Below are positions 1 to 21,770 of a DNA stretch of 64,000 bases, one piece after another. Position 1 is the stretch's first letter; the number at the start of each line of letters is the position of its first letter. Position numbers and translations under genes: made by a program. Below the pieces are notes generated by a model. It had not been told where the DNA came from. It saw nothing but the letters and a program-made list of their open reading frames with translations, and did no database searches. The DNA is from JADJXM01 sp937967285 (GTDB taxonomy: Bacteria > Acidobacteriota > Blastocatellia > RBC074): NCBI GenBank assembly GCA_050249535.1, contig JBFWQI010000011.1:86524-150523 (forward strand). The letters are read 5' to 3'.

Positions 1-2280
<2,280 letters not shown>

Positions 2281-2332
2281 TTTCAAAGGATCGATTGACG
2301 GGCGCACGAACGGCGCCCGTCACATCAGTTCA

Positions 2333-7969
<5,637 letters not shown>

Positions 7970-8821
7970 GCGCGTGAGATCCTCCGGAATAACATTTTTC
8001 AGATCGTACGGGGGGCGTGACGGCATAGATATCCATCAGAGTTCAACCGCCGAATCTCACACTTCCGTCCATGAAATCTTCATTTCTGCTTTGTGAGGGC
8101 GCGTTTAACGATCTGAAGTAAAAGAACCTGACTGTCGGGGGCAATTGATCTGTGAGGCAAACGATAGTGTATTCGTCGTCGCTGTGGATTTGCGTGATCG
8201 ACAACCTGTATTTTATTGAGGCTGATTCGCAAATACAAGCTGAAAAAGATCGTGAACTTATCTTCTATGCCAATGCACCGGAGACTTCACGGATTAATTT
8301 GATTCCGTCGGGATTTTCCGGCCGATTCCGACTATTTATAAAATACATCTTATTAATAGATGGATTACACACGGTGCCGGTGTGTCGCTGACAGTTTACA
8401 GATCGGCGTTCTTTCTGCTTCGGACGATGTCCGATTCGGCCCCCGAAGGATGACTCCAGACCGGATCTCAGCCTGATAAAGCATTTAGAACAGCTAATTA
8501 CCCCTTTAATCTGTCTCTTTGCCCCGTAACTGGCACGATCATTGCCTTAAAATTATTTGAGTTTAAGAAGAGATCATTGGCGGTCGGTTTGAATAAAAAC
8601 TTTCGCGACCGAGCAACGTCTGAGAGAATCGGCAAATCAGATGATGGTCGAATCTGAACGGGCCCCCGTAATCAGGGACTTGCGTTATTTGATGGAAGTA
8701 CCTCTGATGCCACCGGAACCGTAAGACCGGAACCGGAGAAGACAAGCCACTGGTGCCAACACGAAATTCCCCCACTGTCTTTACGATGACGGTCGGGCTC
8801 CAGGAAGGATTGAGTGGAATT
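7970..8821. other. Gene-poor intergenic region, AT-rich in part
   Basis: About 850 bp separates the divergent SBBP-repeat gene from the secreted-protein gene at 8822. The part from about 8100 to 8400 is noticeably richer in A and T than the neighbours. The only open frame (8152-8391, 79 codons) has no ribosome binding site and no recognisable sequence. The clear signal is a sigma-54-like promoter at 8531-8545, listed separately. Confidence 0.6.
8531..8545 (+). promoter_or_regulatory. Sigma-54 (-24/-12) type promoter candidate
   Basis: The sequence CTGGCACG-ATCA-TTGC matches the sigma-54 consensus YTGGCACGNNNNTTGCW except at the last base, with GG and GC at the required spacing. Transcription would start near 8557, giving an untranslated leader of about 265 nt before the ATG at 8822. 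Sigma-54 promoters need an enhancer-binding activator, so this would place the downstream secreted protein under activator control. This is a sequence match only. Confidence 0.5.
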
Positions 8822-10189
8822 ATGAGGACGAGTCTAGCTGTTGTCAGCCTTGCGCTGCTTGCCCTGATGATCGGGCATAATCCCCGGAAGCCTCAGCCGG
8901 CACAAGCCGCGGAGATATTAAAGTTTCAAGTTCCCGCCGTAACGCACGGTTTCACGAAGACCAGCTTTCTGCCGGACGGAGACCTGTTTCTGTTGTCGCG
9001 ACCGGTAACGATGGGCGTGTCCGATCCGTCGACTGAAGCGTACGTGTTTCCGGTCAATGTCGAGAACTTCGGCGGCGATCCGGCGGGCGTCGGCGCGCTG
9101 CCCGAGACGCAGCCGCAGGGAATCTCGCTGTCGAGAAGCCGCGCGAAGGTGGAAGCGATCGCCTGCGCCGAGAGCCTGTGGGACGGAAATTTCATCATCG
9201 CCTCGACGCCCGGCGCTGTCGGCGACAAGGTGAGGGTCTTTCTCAGAAACATCGACGGCACGAACGGGCCGGATCTGGCGCTCTTCACCGTGGCCGAGGC
9301 TGGCGTGACGGTCACGCAGCTTCATCCGGATCTGATGCTCTTCGTCAACAACCGTCTGGCGACGGGTCCGAGCTGGCATCAGGGCGATTTCATTCAGTTC
9401 GCGGCGTTTGCCGGTTCGAGCGGACTGCGGACTGATCTGCTGACTCTCGCATGGCCGATGGGTAAATTCTCGCCTCTTCAGGGATGCCATCAGTTCGGCG
9501 TCGAGATCTCACGCGGCGACAATATCGGGACGACGTCGGTGGTCGTAACCGATCTGGTCGTCAATCGGAATCGAGTGCCGGGAGACGAGAACAATGCCGG
9601 AATCGGGCTGTTGAGAAGACTGAGCGGCGGCTATCCGAGCGGTTTCCCGTGCAAGGAAGACTGCCCGTTCCCGAACGGCGGACTCGATCCGAACCTTCCC
9701 GGAACCGGCGATCCGCTCGGCGGCGATACCTGCAACGCGATCTGCTTCAGATCTCCGAGATATTTCCTGCTCAATGCCAACCGCCTGCCTCACGGAACCG
9801 TCCTAATCGGAGGCGTCAACTACAATCGACCGGTCAGCACCTCCAACGCCCGGGCGATGACCATGGCCCTGCGCGGCGGATCGACGCCTCTCCAGAAGAT
9901 CAATGAGGAGTTCGTGGCCGCCCAGCTCAACGGCCTGCTGGCCGGCGGCTCCGGCTCTGTCCGTTACTTCTACGCGATGGAGGGCAAGCTGAGCTGCTAC
10001 AACCTTCAGTTCGATCCGATCACCCTCGACAACGGATTCGTCCTGTCGCCGGAATCGAAACTCAAGGATCTCTTCGAGCAGGCGAGATTCAGCATCACTC
10101 AGAGCAGATCGAACGATCAGTTGCGGCTGGCCGCCATCCTCGACCTGCTCAACGGCAACAATCCGCTCGGCGCCTGTAACCGGCACTGA
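8822..10189 (+). CDS. Unrecognised secreted protein, Cys-containing
   Basis: I do not recognise this 455-residue protein. The ATG at 8822 begins a clean signal peptide, MRTSLAVVSLALLALMIG, ending near QPAQA-AE. In-frame starts further upstream (8753 and 8786) would bury the signal peptide and were rejected. GGAAGGA lies rather far upstream of the chosen start. The mature part has about eight cysteines, some paired in CKEDC and CNAIC, which suggests disulfides in an exported protein. No catalytic motif or transmembrane segment is visible beyond the signal. A candidate sigma-54 promoter lies upstream and an inverted repeat follows 26 bp after the stop. It stands alone on its strand. Confidence 0.8.
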   Translation: MRTSLAVVSLALLALMIGHNPRKPQPAQAAEILKFQVPAVTHGFTKTSFLPDGDLFLLSRPVTMGVSDPSTEAYVFPVNVENFGGDPAGVGALPETQPQGISLSRSRAKVEAIACAESLWDGNFIIASTPGAVGDKVRVFLRNIDGTNGPDLALFTVAEAGVTVTQLHPDLMLFVNNRLATGPSWHQGDFIQFAAFAGSSGLRTDLLTLAWPMGKFSPLQGCHQFGVEISRGDNIGTTSVVVTDLVVNRNRVPGDENNAGIGLLRRLSGGYPSGFPCKEDCPFPNGGLDPNLPGTGDPLGGDTCNAICFRSPRYFLLNANRLPHGTVLIGGVNYNRPVSTSNARAMTMALRGGSTPLQKINEEFVAAQLNGLLAGGSGSVRYFYAMEGKLSCYNLQFDPITLDNGFVLSPESKLKDLFEQARFSITQSRSNDQLRLAAILDLLNGNNPLGACNRH

Positions 10190-10215
10190 TGGAGCGCTGA
10201 CGAGCAAAGAGAAAC

Positions 10216-10353
10216 TTCGACAGGATTAACAGGATTTTTCAGGATTTACAGGATTGATTCAAGACTGTTAAGTGGCTTTTCTGCCTCGAAATTCCCCGCA
10301 GCAGATACAAGATTTTTCAATATTATCCTGTAAATCCTGTTAGTCCTGTCGAA
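10216..10353. repeat. Inverted repeat of ACAGGATT words
   Basis: The left arm (10216-10256) is made of near-tandem copies of a word like ACAGGATT. The right arm (10319-10353) is its reverse complement. The outermost 21 bases pair with one G-T wobble (10216-10236 with 10333-10353). It lies between convergent genes, just downstream of the secreted-protein gene. A long RNA hairpin could form and act as a terminator or 3'-end stabiliser, but no U-run follows. Confidence 0.75.
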
Positions 10354-10410
10354 ATAATCCTCTTCCACAAGGCGAGCAGTTACTGTGCTTTTGAAGTTTC
10401 GAAAAAGAAA

Positions 10411-10602
<192 letters not shown>

Positions 10603-10735
10603 CTCGTTTGAGTACCGACTTGCGATTCAGATCGGTTCAACTCCTGCCGGTAATAATTACAATCCGGCAGGGTAGATCTTTCACACCCGGCGCAATTTTC
10701 AGGATACTGCTATGAAAATTATTCCGGGGATCAAA

Positions 10736-11116
10736 TCAGGCCGCTGAAGGATCATCCTGCATGAGACCGAAGATGTTGCCTTCGGTGTCCTTGATGTAGG
10801 CGAGCCAGCCGACGCCCGGGACAGCCATCTTCGGGAGTGCAATCTGCCCGCCGAGCGAGAGGGCCTTCTCGAGATGAGAATCGACCGAATCGACATCGAC
10901 AGTGCAGACGTAGGCGATGACGGCCTGTCCGTCGATCTCTCCCTGTCGTCTGATCAGACCTCCGTTGATGCCCGGCTGGTCATCGGGTCCGGTCTTGATC
11001 ATCCAGTATTCCATGGCTTCCCATCGTGTGAACTCCCACCCGAGCAGGCTCCGGTAGAAATTGATCGCGCGTTCCGGGTCGCCGGCGTGGATCTCGAAGT
11101 GAACGACTCTGGCCAT
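10736..11116 (-). CDS. VOC-family (glyoxalase/bleomycin-resistance fold) protein
   Basis: The protein has 126 residues. The ATG at 11114-11116 has a perfect GAGGAGG six bases upstream. The longer frame to 11218 runs into sodC and was rejected. The sequence starts MARVVHFEIHAGDPERAINFYRSLLGWEF, typical of the first beta-alpha-beta module of VOC proteins, and ends with DTEGNIFGLMQDD, the usual second-module metal-side motif (E in EGN). Family members include glyoxalases, dioxygenases and resistance proteins, so the substrate cannot be named. It follows sodC by 25 bp in the same direction and probably shares its transcript. The terminator at 10578-10602 would close the operon. Confidence 0.88.
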   Translation of the reverse strand: MARVVHFEIHAGDPERAINFYRSLLGWEFTRWEAMEYWMIKTGPDDQPGINGGLIRRQGEIDGQAVIAYVCTVDVDSVDSHLEKALSLGGQIALPKMAVPGVGWLAYIKDTEGNIFGLMQDDPSAA

Positions 11117-11141
11117 GACTGACCTCCTCGAACTTATCTCA

Positions 11142-11693
11142 TCAGGGTTTGGCGATGCCGATGACGCCGCAGGCCTGGCGTCCGCCGGCGTTTCCGGTCG
11201 GCTGCGTCTTGAGGTCATCGGCGGCGGCGTGAACGATGACTCCGCGTCCGATGATCGAGCCGTCGCCGCTCAGCTTGAGAACGGAATCGGTCACCTCGAC
11301 GTGGGCTGTGCCGTCTTCACCGGCGACGAGATTGCCGAGATCGCCCGCGTGCCGCTGTTTATCCGAAGGGGCGCCGTGAGGCATGCTCGCCGGGTTGAAG
11401 TGTCCGCCGGCTGAGGTCCCGTCCTTGGCACTGCAGTCGCCGAACTCATGGATGTGGAATCCGTGATTCCCGGGCTTGAGCCCCGAGAGGTGCGCCTGGA
11501 CCTTGACCGCCCCGCCCTCGTGAGTGAAGGTGACGGTCCCTTTGACGGTATTGCCCTCGGTCGGATGGAGGACAGCCACGGCCTTCGTATGGTCGGCGGC
11601 CGGCTCGGCCGTCGCGCCGGGATAATACCCGGCCATGATCAGCCCGGCCATCAGAAACAAACCTGCGGCAACTGCGGAAACCTTGAATCTCAT
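11142..11693 (-). CDS. sodC: Cu/Zn superoxide dismutase, exported
   Basis: Converts superoxide to oxygen and hydrogen peroxide, probably in the periplasm. The 183-residue protein opens with a signal peptide (MRFKVSAVAAGLFLMAGLIM). The metal ligands are all present: H80 and H82 in GFHIHEFGDC, H98 in GGHFNP, H115 and D118 in RHAGDLGNL, and H155 in GRGVIVHAAADD. C87 and C175 can form the conserved disulfide. AAGGAG lies eight bases before the ATG. It is first of two genes with the VOC protein downstream. The phosphofructokinase pair lies 83 bp upstream on the same strand. Nothing is missing from the active site. Confidence 0.96.
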   Translation of the reverse strand: MRFKVSAVAAGLFLMAGLIMAGYYPGATAEPAADHTKAVAVLHPTEGNTVKGTVTFTHEGGAVKVQAHLSGLKPGNHGFHIHEFGDCSAKDGTSAGGHFNPASMPHGAPSDKQRHAGDLGNLVAGEDGTAHVEVTDSVLKLSGDGSIIGRGVIVHAAADDLKTQPTGNAGGRQACGVIGIAKP

Positions 11694-11776
11694 CTACTTT
11701 CTCCTTTTCCTTTGAATCGTCGGAGTCCGCGCATCGATCATGCACGGACTCCGCCTCAGTGTCACCTGATCGATTT

Positions 11777-13008
<1,232 letters not shown>

Positions 13009-13012
<4 letters not shown>

Positions 13013-14259
13013 AGATACCTCTCCTTCAACTGTTCAACTGTCTGGTTGGCGGCGGTGGCCAGTTTGGCGACCAGCTCGGGTTTCTCGAAGTCTCCCGGTT
13101 CGAGGCGCAGCATGTAATCGCGCGCCACACGATAGGTCTTGCCGGCGACATTCACATTCCGGACCCGCGTCTTGCCCGTCTTCTCATCGCGAATGTCCGA
13201 GAAGAGCATCGGGACGAGTCGGCCGTTCTGAACGCTGACCATCGCGCCGCTGCCTCCGCCGACCAGGAACCTGATCGCGGAGTTGCCGAGCTCCCGGCAG
13301 TAGGCCATATCGAATGCGATCGGATCGGCGCAGCGCAGCTCATAACCGATGTTCTTGTTGGTGATCATGATCCTGATCCCCCGATGCCTGAACCGTCCGA
13401 CCAGCTCGACCTTGACCTTGCGGGCCAGATCGACCTCTGCGAAACGGATATGTCCGAACTCGTCCTTCTCGACATCCTCGAGGTCCTTGAGTTCGTTCTC
13501 ATCGAGCTTCTCGATCAGCCCTTCGGCGAGAATCGCCACGCCGTACTGGTGGCCCGTCGCCCGGCGCTTGATGATGGCGCCCTCGATGATGTCGCAGATC
13601 CTGCTGAACGGGACCTTCTCCTCCGGGAACTCCTCGCGGATCAGCGTCAGCGTCGCGCCGGCCGCCTTGCCGATGCCGAGCGCCAGATGTCCCGCCTGCC
13701 GCCCCATCGCGACGATGATGTACCAGCGGCGCGTGGCCCGCGCGTCCTCCATCAGATGCTGCACGATCTCAGTCCCGACGTGACGGGCCGTCTGATAGCC
13801 GAAAGTCGGGATGTGGTCCGGCAGCGGAAGATCGTTGTCGATCGTCTTCGGCACATGGACCGTGTGGATGTCGGAACGTGCCGCAACCGTGCTCGATGAG
13901 AGCGCCGTGTCGTCACCGCCGATCGTCACCAGATGCGTCACTCCGGCGGATTTCAGCGTCTCGATCACCGCCGCCATCTTCTCTTCCGATTTCGTCGGGT
14001 TCTCACGAGCAGTGCCGAGCACCGATCCGCCCAGCAGGTGGATCCGCGAAACATCGTCGATCGTCAACGGCCGGATCTTCGACGTGTCCTTCCGGACCAG
14101 CCACTTGAAACCGTCCTGCACGCCGACCACCTCGAAGCCTTCGTTGATCGCCTTGATCGCCGCCGCCGAGATGACCGCATTGATCCCCGGCGCAGGCCCC
14201 CCTCCTACAAGGATCGCCAGCTTCCCCGGCTTCCCTGCTGTATTGCTTTGTGTCGTCAT
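13009..14259 (-). CDS. 6-phosphofructokinase, PPi-type signature, first copy
   Basis: Cytosolic glycolytic enzyme of 416 residues. Visible motifs: GGGPAPGIN (19-27), GGDD (114-117), PKTIDND (137-143) and MGRQAGH (185-191). Asp in GGDD and Lys in PKTIDND are the residues that distinguish PPi-dependent from ATP-dependent phosphofructokinases, so the enzyme is expected to use pyrophosphate and to be reversible. All catalytic motifs look intact. GGAG lies eight bases before the ATG. It is the promoter-proximal member of a two-gene unit whose second member overlaps it by four bases. The two copies are clearly homologous but well diverged, so the duplication is old. Confidence 0.92.
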
Positions 14260-14354
14260 TTAGATTTCTCCGAATATGGTGATTCAAAGGAAGATGTAAA
14301 CGGGGATTGTATAGGAAGAAGTTTCCAGATTCCAGCAGGCGGTGAGTAGTAAGC

Positions 14355-14516
14355 AGTAGGCGGTATGCAGTAGGCAGTAGTCGGTAGGCAGTAGGCGGTA
14401 GGCGGTATGCAGAGGGCAGACTGAGCTTTATTGAAAGCAGAACTTATTACACCAGCGATTTTTCAAAATACGAATTTTACTACATACTGACTACTGCCTA
14501 CTGCATACCGCCTACT
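14355..14516. repeat. 28-bp perfect inverted repeat of CAGTAGG words, reaching into a stop codon
   Basis: The arms 14355-14382 and 14489-14516 are exact reverse complements. They are built from near-tandem words such as CAGTAGG and CGGTATG, which continue on the left to about 14418. The right arm contains the TAG stop (14512-14514) of the S9 peptidase, and the last few codons of that gene also look like the repeat words. The 106 bp between the arms is AT-rich and shows no gene. Confidence 0.85.
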
Positions 14517-16482
14517 TCACTCTGCCCACTACATACTTTTCAATCCAATCCAGTTCGCGGCGGATCTTGTCGAGCTGATAGCTCGGGACGGTCAGACCGT
14601 GGCCCTGGTCAGGATAAACTACCAGTTTGACGGGCACGCCCAGTCGTTTGAGCGTCCTGTAACTCTCGCGGGACTGGCCGAGCGGGACGCGTTCATCCTT
14701 CTCTCCGTGGAAGATCAGAGTCGGGGTCGAGGCCTTGGTCAGATGAGTCAGCGGAGACTGCTCCTCGAACATCTCGCGGGCCGTCCACGGAGTACCTCCG
14801 TGCAGCCGCTCCCGCTGATGGATGATATCGGCGGTGCCCCAGTACGAAACGGCGTTCGACAGCCCGGCGCCGTATGCCGTGCACCTGAATCTCTTCGAAT
14901 GGCCGATCATCCAGGCGCTCAGATATCCGCCGTAGCTCCAACCGGCGACGGCCAGCCGTTTTTCGTCGGCGACGCCGGTTCGAATCAGATGGTCGATTCC
15001 GGTCATGACATCATCGTAATCGATCTGACCGGCGCGTTTGAGGTTGGCCTGGGCGAATGACGCTCCGTAATTCGATGATCCACGGAAATTCGGCATGAAG
15101 ACCGCGTATCCGCGACCGGCATAAATCTGCGGGAAGGCGCCCCACGAGGCATTGAATCCGCGAGTGTACGCGCTCTCGGGGCCGCCGTGGATGTAGGTCA
15201 GAAGGGGGACCGGTTTGCCCGTCTCGAAGCCCGAAGGATAGACGAGCAGCCCTTCGATCTCCGCTCCGTCGGTCGACTTCCACCTGATCGTCTCGACCTG
15301 GCCGAGCATGACCTCTTCAAGCTGCGGGTTGAGGCGGGTCAGCAGGACCGGAATCATGTTGCGCGCGCTGAGCAGGACGATCTCGTTGGGCATGCGCGGA
15401 TTTTCGTGAACGTAGGCGATATTCATCCCGTCATAAGTCGTCGAGATGGCCGTGGTCGTGCCGTCGTCCCGCGTCATTATCTGCGGCGTTTCATCATCGA
15501 GCGCGACGGTATAAATCCTCGAAAGCACTCCGATACCCGCCACGAAGATCAGCCGCCGACCGTCGTAGATCCAGCGGTAGTCTCTGATGTAGCCGTCGAA
15601 TTTGGGCGCCAGGACGCGAGGCTCGCCGCCGGTGACCGGAACCAGATGGATGCGCAGCGGGCCGACATTCGGATCGCCGTCGGCATGCGAAAGATATGAG
15701 ATCCAGCGTCCGTCGGGCGAGAAGCGCGGAGACTCCTCGGCGCCTCCGCCTGTCGTCAATCGCTTGGCTCCGGCGGTGTCAATCGGGCCGTCCTTCACCG
15801 CCATCAGGTAGACCTCAGTCGAACCGAGATCGATCAGATCGGGAGTATCCCTCGCCGTGAAGCAGATGTTCATCCCGTCGATCGACCAGTCGAAATCGGC
15901 GATGTACCGCTCTCCTCGCGTCAACTGGACGACTTCGCCCGTCACGCTGTCGGCCAGCCAGAGCTGGGCAAAACGATGATCCGCGTCGACCTCTACCGGC
16001 GGCTTCGTCTTCTCTTTCTCGCGCGGCTCGACGGCCAGAAACGCGATCCGTCGCCCGTCTGGCGACCATTCGAAATCGAGCACCGGAGCCTTGTGAGATG
16101 TCAGCCTGACGGGCTCGCCGCCGCTGGCATTGATGATGTAGATCTGCGGATCGCCGTCGCGGTCCGAGAGGAAGGCCAGACGCCCCGAATCGGACGACCA
16201 GCGGGGATGATCGTCGCGTTTCGGACTGGAGGTCAGCCGGAGCGGCTGCTGCCGCGATTCGTAGGCCAGCCAGATGTCCGAGTTGAATCGGTCGGCTTCC
16301 CTGTCCCACGAACTAACGACGTATGCGACCCGGCGGCTGTCGGGAGAGATCTGCGGATCGGACGCGCGGTTCATCGAGACGACATCCTCGGGCGTCATCT
16401 GCCGGCGGCTCTGTGCCGTTACGGAGATCAGGCTGATCAAAACCATGCCCAGGATTGAAATTGATTGGGGGATCTTCTTCAT
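14512..16482 (-). CDS. S9-family serine peptidase (prolyl oligopeptidase / acylaminoacyl-peptidase type)
   Basis: Cleaves short peptides, probably outside the cytoplasm. The protein has 656 residues from the ATG at 16480-16482; it starts with the signal peptide MKKIPQSISILGMVLISLIS. The in-frame start at 16512 lies inside the upstream gene. The first half holds PD40-type propeller repeats (ISPDSRRVAYV, WSSDSGRLAFLSD, FSPDGRWISYLS). The second half is an alpha/beta hydrolase with a full triad: S516 in GWSYGGY, D596 in HGEKDERV and H628 in DQGHGL. The start is two bases past the stop of the upstream metalloprotease, so the two are co-translated. The stop codon lies in an inverted-repeat arm. 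Confidence 0.93.
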   Translation of the reverse strand: MKKIPQSISILGMVLISLISVTAQSRRQMTPEDVVSMNRASDPQISPDSRRVAYVVSSWDREADRFNSDIWLAYESRQQPLRLTSSPKRDDHPRWSSDSGRLAFLSDRDGDPQIYIINASGGEPVRLTSHKAPVLDFEWSPDGRRIAFLAVEPREKEKTKPPVEVDADHRFAQLWLADSVTGEVVQLTRGERYIADFDWSIDGMNICFTARDTPDLIDLGSTEVYLMAVKDGPIDTAGAKRLTTGGGAEESPRFSPDGRWISYLSHADGDPNVGPLRIHLVPVTGGEPRVLAPKFDGYIRDYRWIYDGRRLIFVAGIGVLSRIYTVALDDETPQIMTRDDGTTTAISTTYDGMNIAYVHENPRMPNEIVLLSARNMIPVLLTRLNPQLEEVMLGQVETIRWKSTDGAEIEGLLVYPSGFETGKPVPLLTYIHGGPESAYTRGFNASWGAFPQIYAGRGYAVFMPNFRGSSNYGASFAQANLKRAGQIDYDDVMTGIDHLIRTGVADEKRLAVAGWSYGGYLSAWMIGHSKRFRCTAYGAGLSNAVSYWGTADIIHQRERLHGGTPWTAREMFEEQSPLTHLTKASTPTLIFHGEKDERVPLGQSRESYRTLKRLGVPVKLVVYPDQGHGLTVPSYQLDKIRRELDWIEKYVVGRVK

Positions 16483-16484
16483 TG

Positions 16485-17348
16485 TCACTCTTTGTCTTCC
16501 TTCAATGGCCATTTGCCGTCTCTGATCGACCGCTGAAACCTGACGATCGCTTCGGGAAACGGGATATGAAACGATTCCTCAAACAGATTACGGTAATTAT
16601 CCGGATCTTTGATATATGCGAGCAGAAAGCGCTGGAAGGTGTCGCGTCCGGCCTCGTGCTGCAGGTATTCGATGAAATTGCTCTGGGCTACATAGGCCAG
16701 CTTTGCGCTCCATGCCGGGCCGGCTCTGTCCATTCGCTCAGGGTCGATGACCGCGGCCAAATCGGTCTTTTCCGCCTGACGCAGAAACTCCTCCCGGGTC
16801 AGATACGCCCGCTGCCGGCCAAACGAGACGGCCATCCCCTCAGCGAACCAGCCCTGCTCCACCATCTTGAATGACTGGATGATGCCGGTGTTCTGGCTGA
16901 CCACGGCGTGTGAAAGCTCGTGGCGGAGAAACTCGACCGGATCGAGCCCTTTTTCGCGCAGCCTCGGAGTGATATAGATCACATCGCCCGTCGCCAGAGT
17001 CACGCCGCCCAGCCCGCGGATGCTCATCCACGGCAGGTACCGCCCGCAATCGCTCCAACTGCGACAGGCGATCACCTTCACCCGGCTGTTGAACTTAAGG
17101 CTATGGTACCTCTCGGCTTCCGAGATGATCTCGTCTATCCCGCCGTATGCCGCCAAAACCGGGTCCGACTCTCCGGTTATGATGTCAGCCCCGGCAAATG
17201 CAGTTGTCCTGTAACCGGGCCTGACCGGCGACCAGGGCATAAGGGGCCCGAACGGAAAGGCCAGCAGAAGAAGAGTGATCGCCGTCAATCCGACAGCAAA
17301 TAATAACTTCCTGACAGTCAACCGAAATTTTCCTGTAAATCCGGACAT
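16485..17348 (-). CDS. Membrane-anchored putative zinc metalloprotease (HExxH...E)
   Basis: The protein has 287 residues if it starts at the ATG 17346-17348, which places a hydrophobic anchor (LLFAVGLTAITLLLLAFPFG) near the N-terminus. Longer frames up to 17489 exist and no start has a strong ribosome site, so the start is uncertain. The catalytic motif is RHELSH (H143, E144, H147), followed by GWFAEGMA with E170 as the likely third zinc ligand, the pattern of peptidase MA-like (gluzincin) proteins. The active domain should face the periplasm. Its stop is two bases before the S9 peptidase start, so the two proteins may act on the same peptides. Specificity is unknown. Confidence 0.75.
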   Translation of the reverse strand: MSGFTGKFRLTVRKLLFAVGLTAITLLLLAFPFGPLMPWSPVRPGYRTTAFAGADIITGESDPVLAAYGGIDEIISEAERYHSLKFNSRVKVIACRSWSDCGRYLPWMSIRGLGGVTLATGDVIYITPRLREKGLDPVEFLRHELSHAVVSQNTGIIQSFKMVEQGWFAEGMAVSFGRQRAYLTREEFLRQAEKTDLAAVIDPERMDRAGPAWSAKLAYVAQSNFIEYLQHEAGRDTFQRFLLAYIKDPDNYRNLFEESFHIPFPEAIVRFQRSIRDGKWPLKEDKE

Positions 17349-17627
17349 ATCGAATGCAGTTGTTGTTGTCTTGCATTGCGCGCCGATCATTCCGACCTGA
17401 AGGCCGAGGACTGGCACCCGGGCATTATTACCGAAACCGGGCGGAGGGGAAATGCTCGAAAGGACCAGACGGCGCCGAAAATGTGACACGGATACTTGTC
17501 GCCTTCGTGCGGATGCGGCTATGATGCATCCGGTTATTTTCCGAGATCAATCCCAAAAGCGGCATTACCGTTCACAAGTAATCAATATTGGCGAGAATCC
17601 GGGTCCAGTCCCGTCGGAGGTGTCGAG

Positions 17628-19658
<2,031 letters not shown>

Positions 19659-19659
19659 T

Positions 19660-19911
<252 letters not shown>

Positions 19912-19931
19912 TCACCTTGGACCAATAATCT

Positions 19932-20708
19932 ATGCAGCGAAATACACTCCCCCGCGAGATGCTCGCCGAGTTTCTCGGGACCTTTATTCTTCTCGCATTC
20001 GGAGCCGGAGTCGTGGCTCAGGTCGTCCTGAGCGGCGAGAAGAACGGCACATACCTGTCGATCAACCTCGCCTGGGGACTGGCGGTGACGATGGGAATAT
20101 ACGTGGCCGGCGGCGTGACGGGCGCGCATCTCAATCCGGCGGTCACGCTGGCGCTGGCCGTCCGTCGCGGTTTTTCGTGGAGCAAGGTCGGTCCGTACTG
20201 GATCGCTCAGACGGCGGGGGCATTCACGGCCGCGGCGTCCGTCTGGTTCGTCTATCGCGAAGCCTTCAATGCATTTGACGGCGGAGCGCGGATGATTTCC
20301 GGGGACAAGGCGACGGCCGGGATCTTCGCGACGTATCCTCAACCGTATCTTTCGACCTTCGGCGGACTGGTTGATCAGGTCTTCGGGACGGCGCTGCTGC
20401 TGCTGGTCATCTCAGCGATCGGAGACGCGCGCAACAACACCACAGGGAATCTGGGACCGGTCGCGGTCGGGTTCCTGGTCATGGTGATCGGGATGTGCTT
20501 CGGATTCAATGCCGGATACGCCATCAACCCGGCGCGCGATCTGGGTCCCCGGCTCTTCACCCTGGTCGGAGGCTGGGGCCCCGGGGTTTTTACTGAAGGC
20601 AACTACTGGTTCTGGGTGCCGATCGTCGGACCGCTGATCGGCGGGCCGGTCGGAGTCTGGATCTACGATCTCTTCGTCGGAGACCGGTTCCCCTCGTCTG
20701 AGAAATAG
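19932..20708 (+). CDS. glpF: Aquaporin / glycerol facilitator (MIP family)
   Basis: Inner-membrane channel for glycerol and other small neutral solutes. The 258-residue protein has the two half-helix signatures HLNPAVT (NPA at 68-70) and INPARDLGPR (NPA at 199-201). Asp203 after the second NPA-Arg, and the longer loop before it, mark the aquaglyceroporin branch rather than strict water channels. Six hydrophobic segments are visible. No strong ribosome site precedes the ATG. No glycerol kinase or glycerol-phosphate dehydrogenase lies nearby, so the usual glp context is absent and the solute is uncertain. It follows the 38-bp repeat array and is convergent with the TonB-like gene. Confidence 0.93.
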   Translation: MQRNTLPREMLAEFLGTFILLAFGAGVVAQVVLSGEKNGTYLSINLAWGLAVTMGIYVAGGVTGAHLNPAVTLALAVRRGFSWSKVGPYWIAQTAGAFTAAASVWFVYREAFNAFDGGARMISGDKATAGIFATYPQPYLSTFGGLVDQVFGTALLLLVISAIGDARNNTTGNLGPVAVGFLVMVIGMCFGFNAGYAINPARDLGPRLFTLVGGWGPGVFTEGNYWFWVPIVGPLIGGPVGVWIYDLFVGDRFPSSEK

Positions 20709-20727
20709 GATCGGGCTGAAGAGGTGA

Positions 20728-21681
<954 letters not shown>

Positions 21682-21770
21682 CGTCCGGTTAAAGCCCTCT
21701 CACCTTCGAATTCCAGACCGCGTTCAGAAAGCACTTCGATGCTGAAAATCCGTTCCGGGTTGATCGGAAA

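Noticed and set aside
8152..8391. 79-codon frame in the gene-poor region
   Set aside because: No ribosome site, no recognisable sequence, AT-rich DNA. Chance open frame is more likely.
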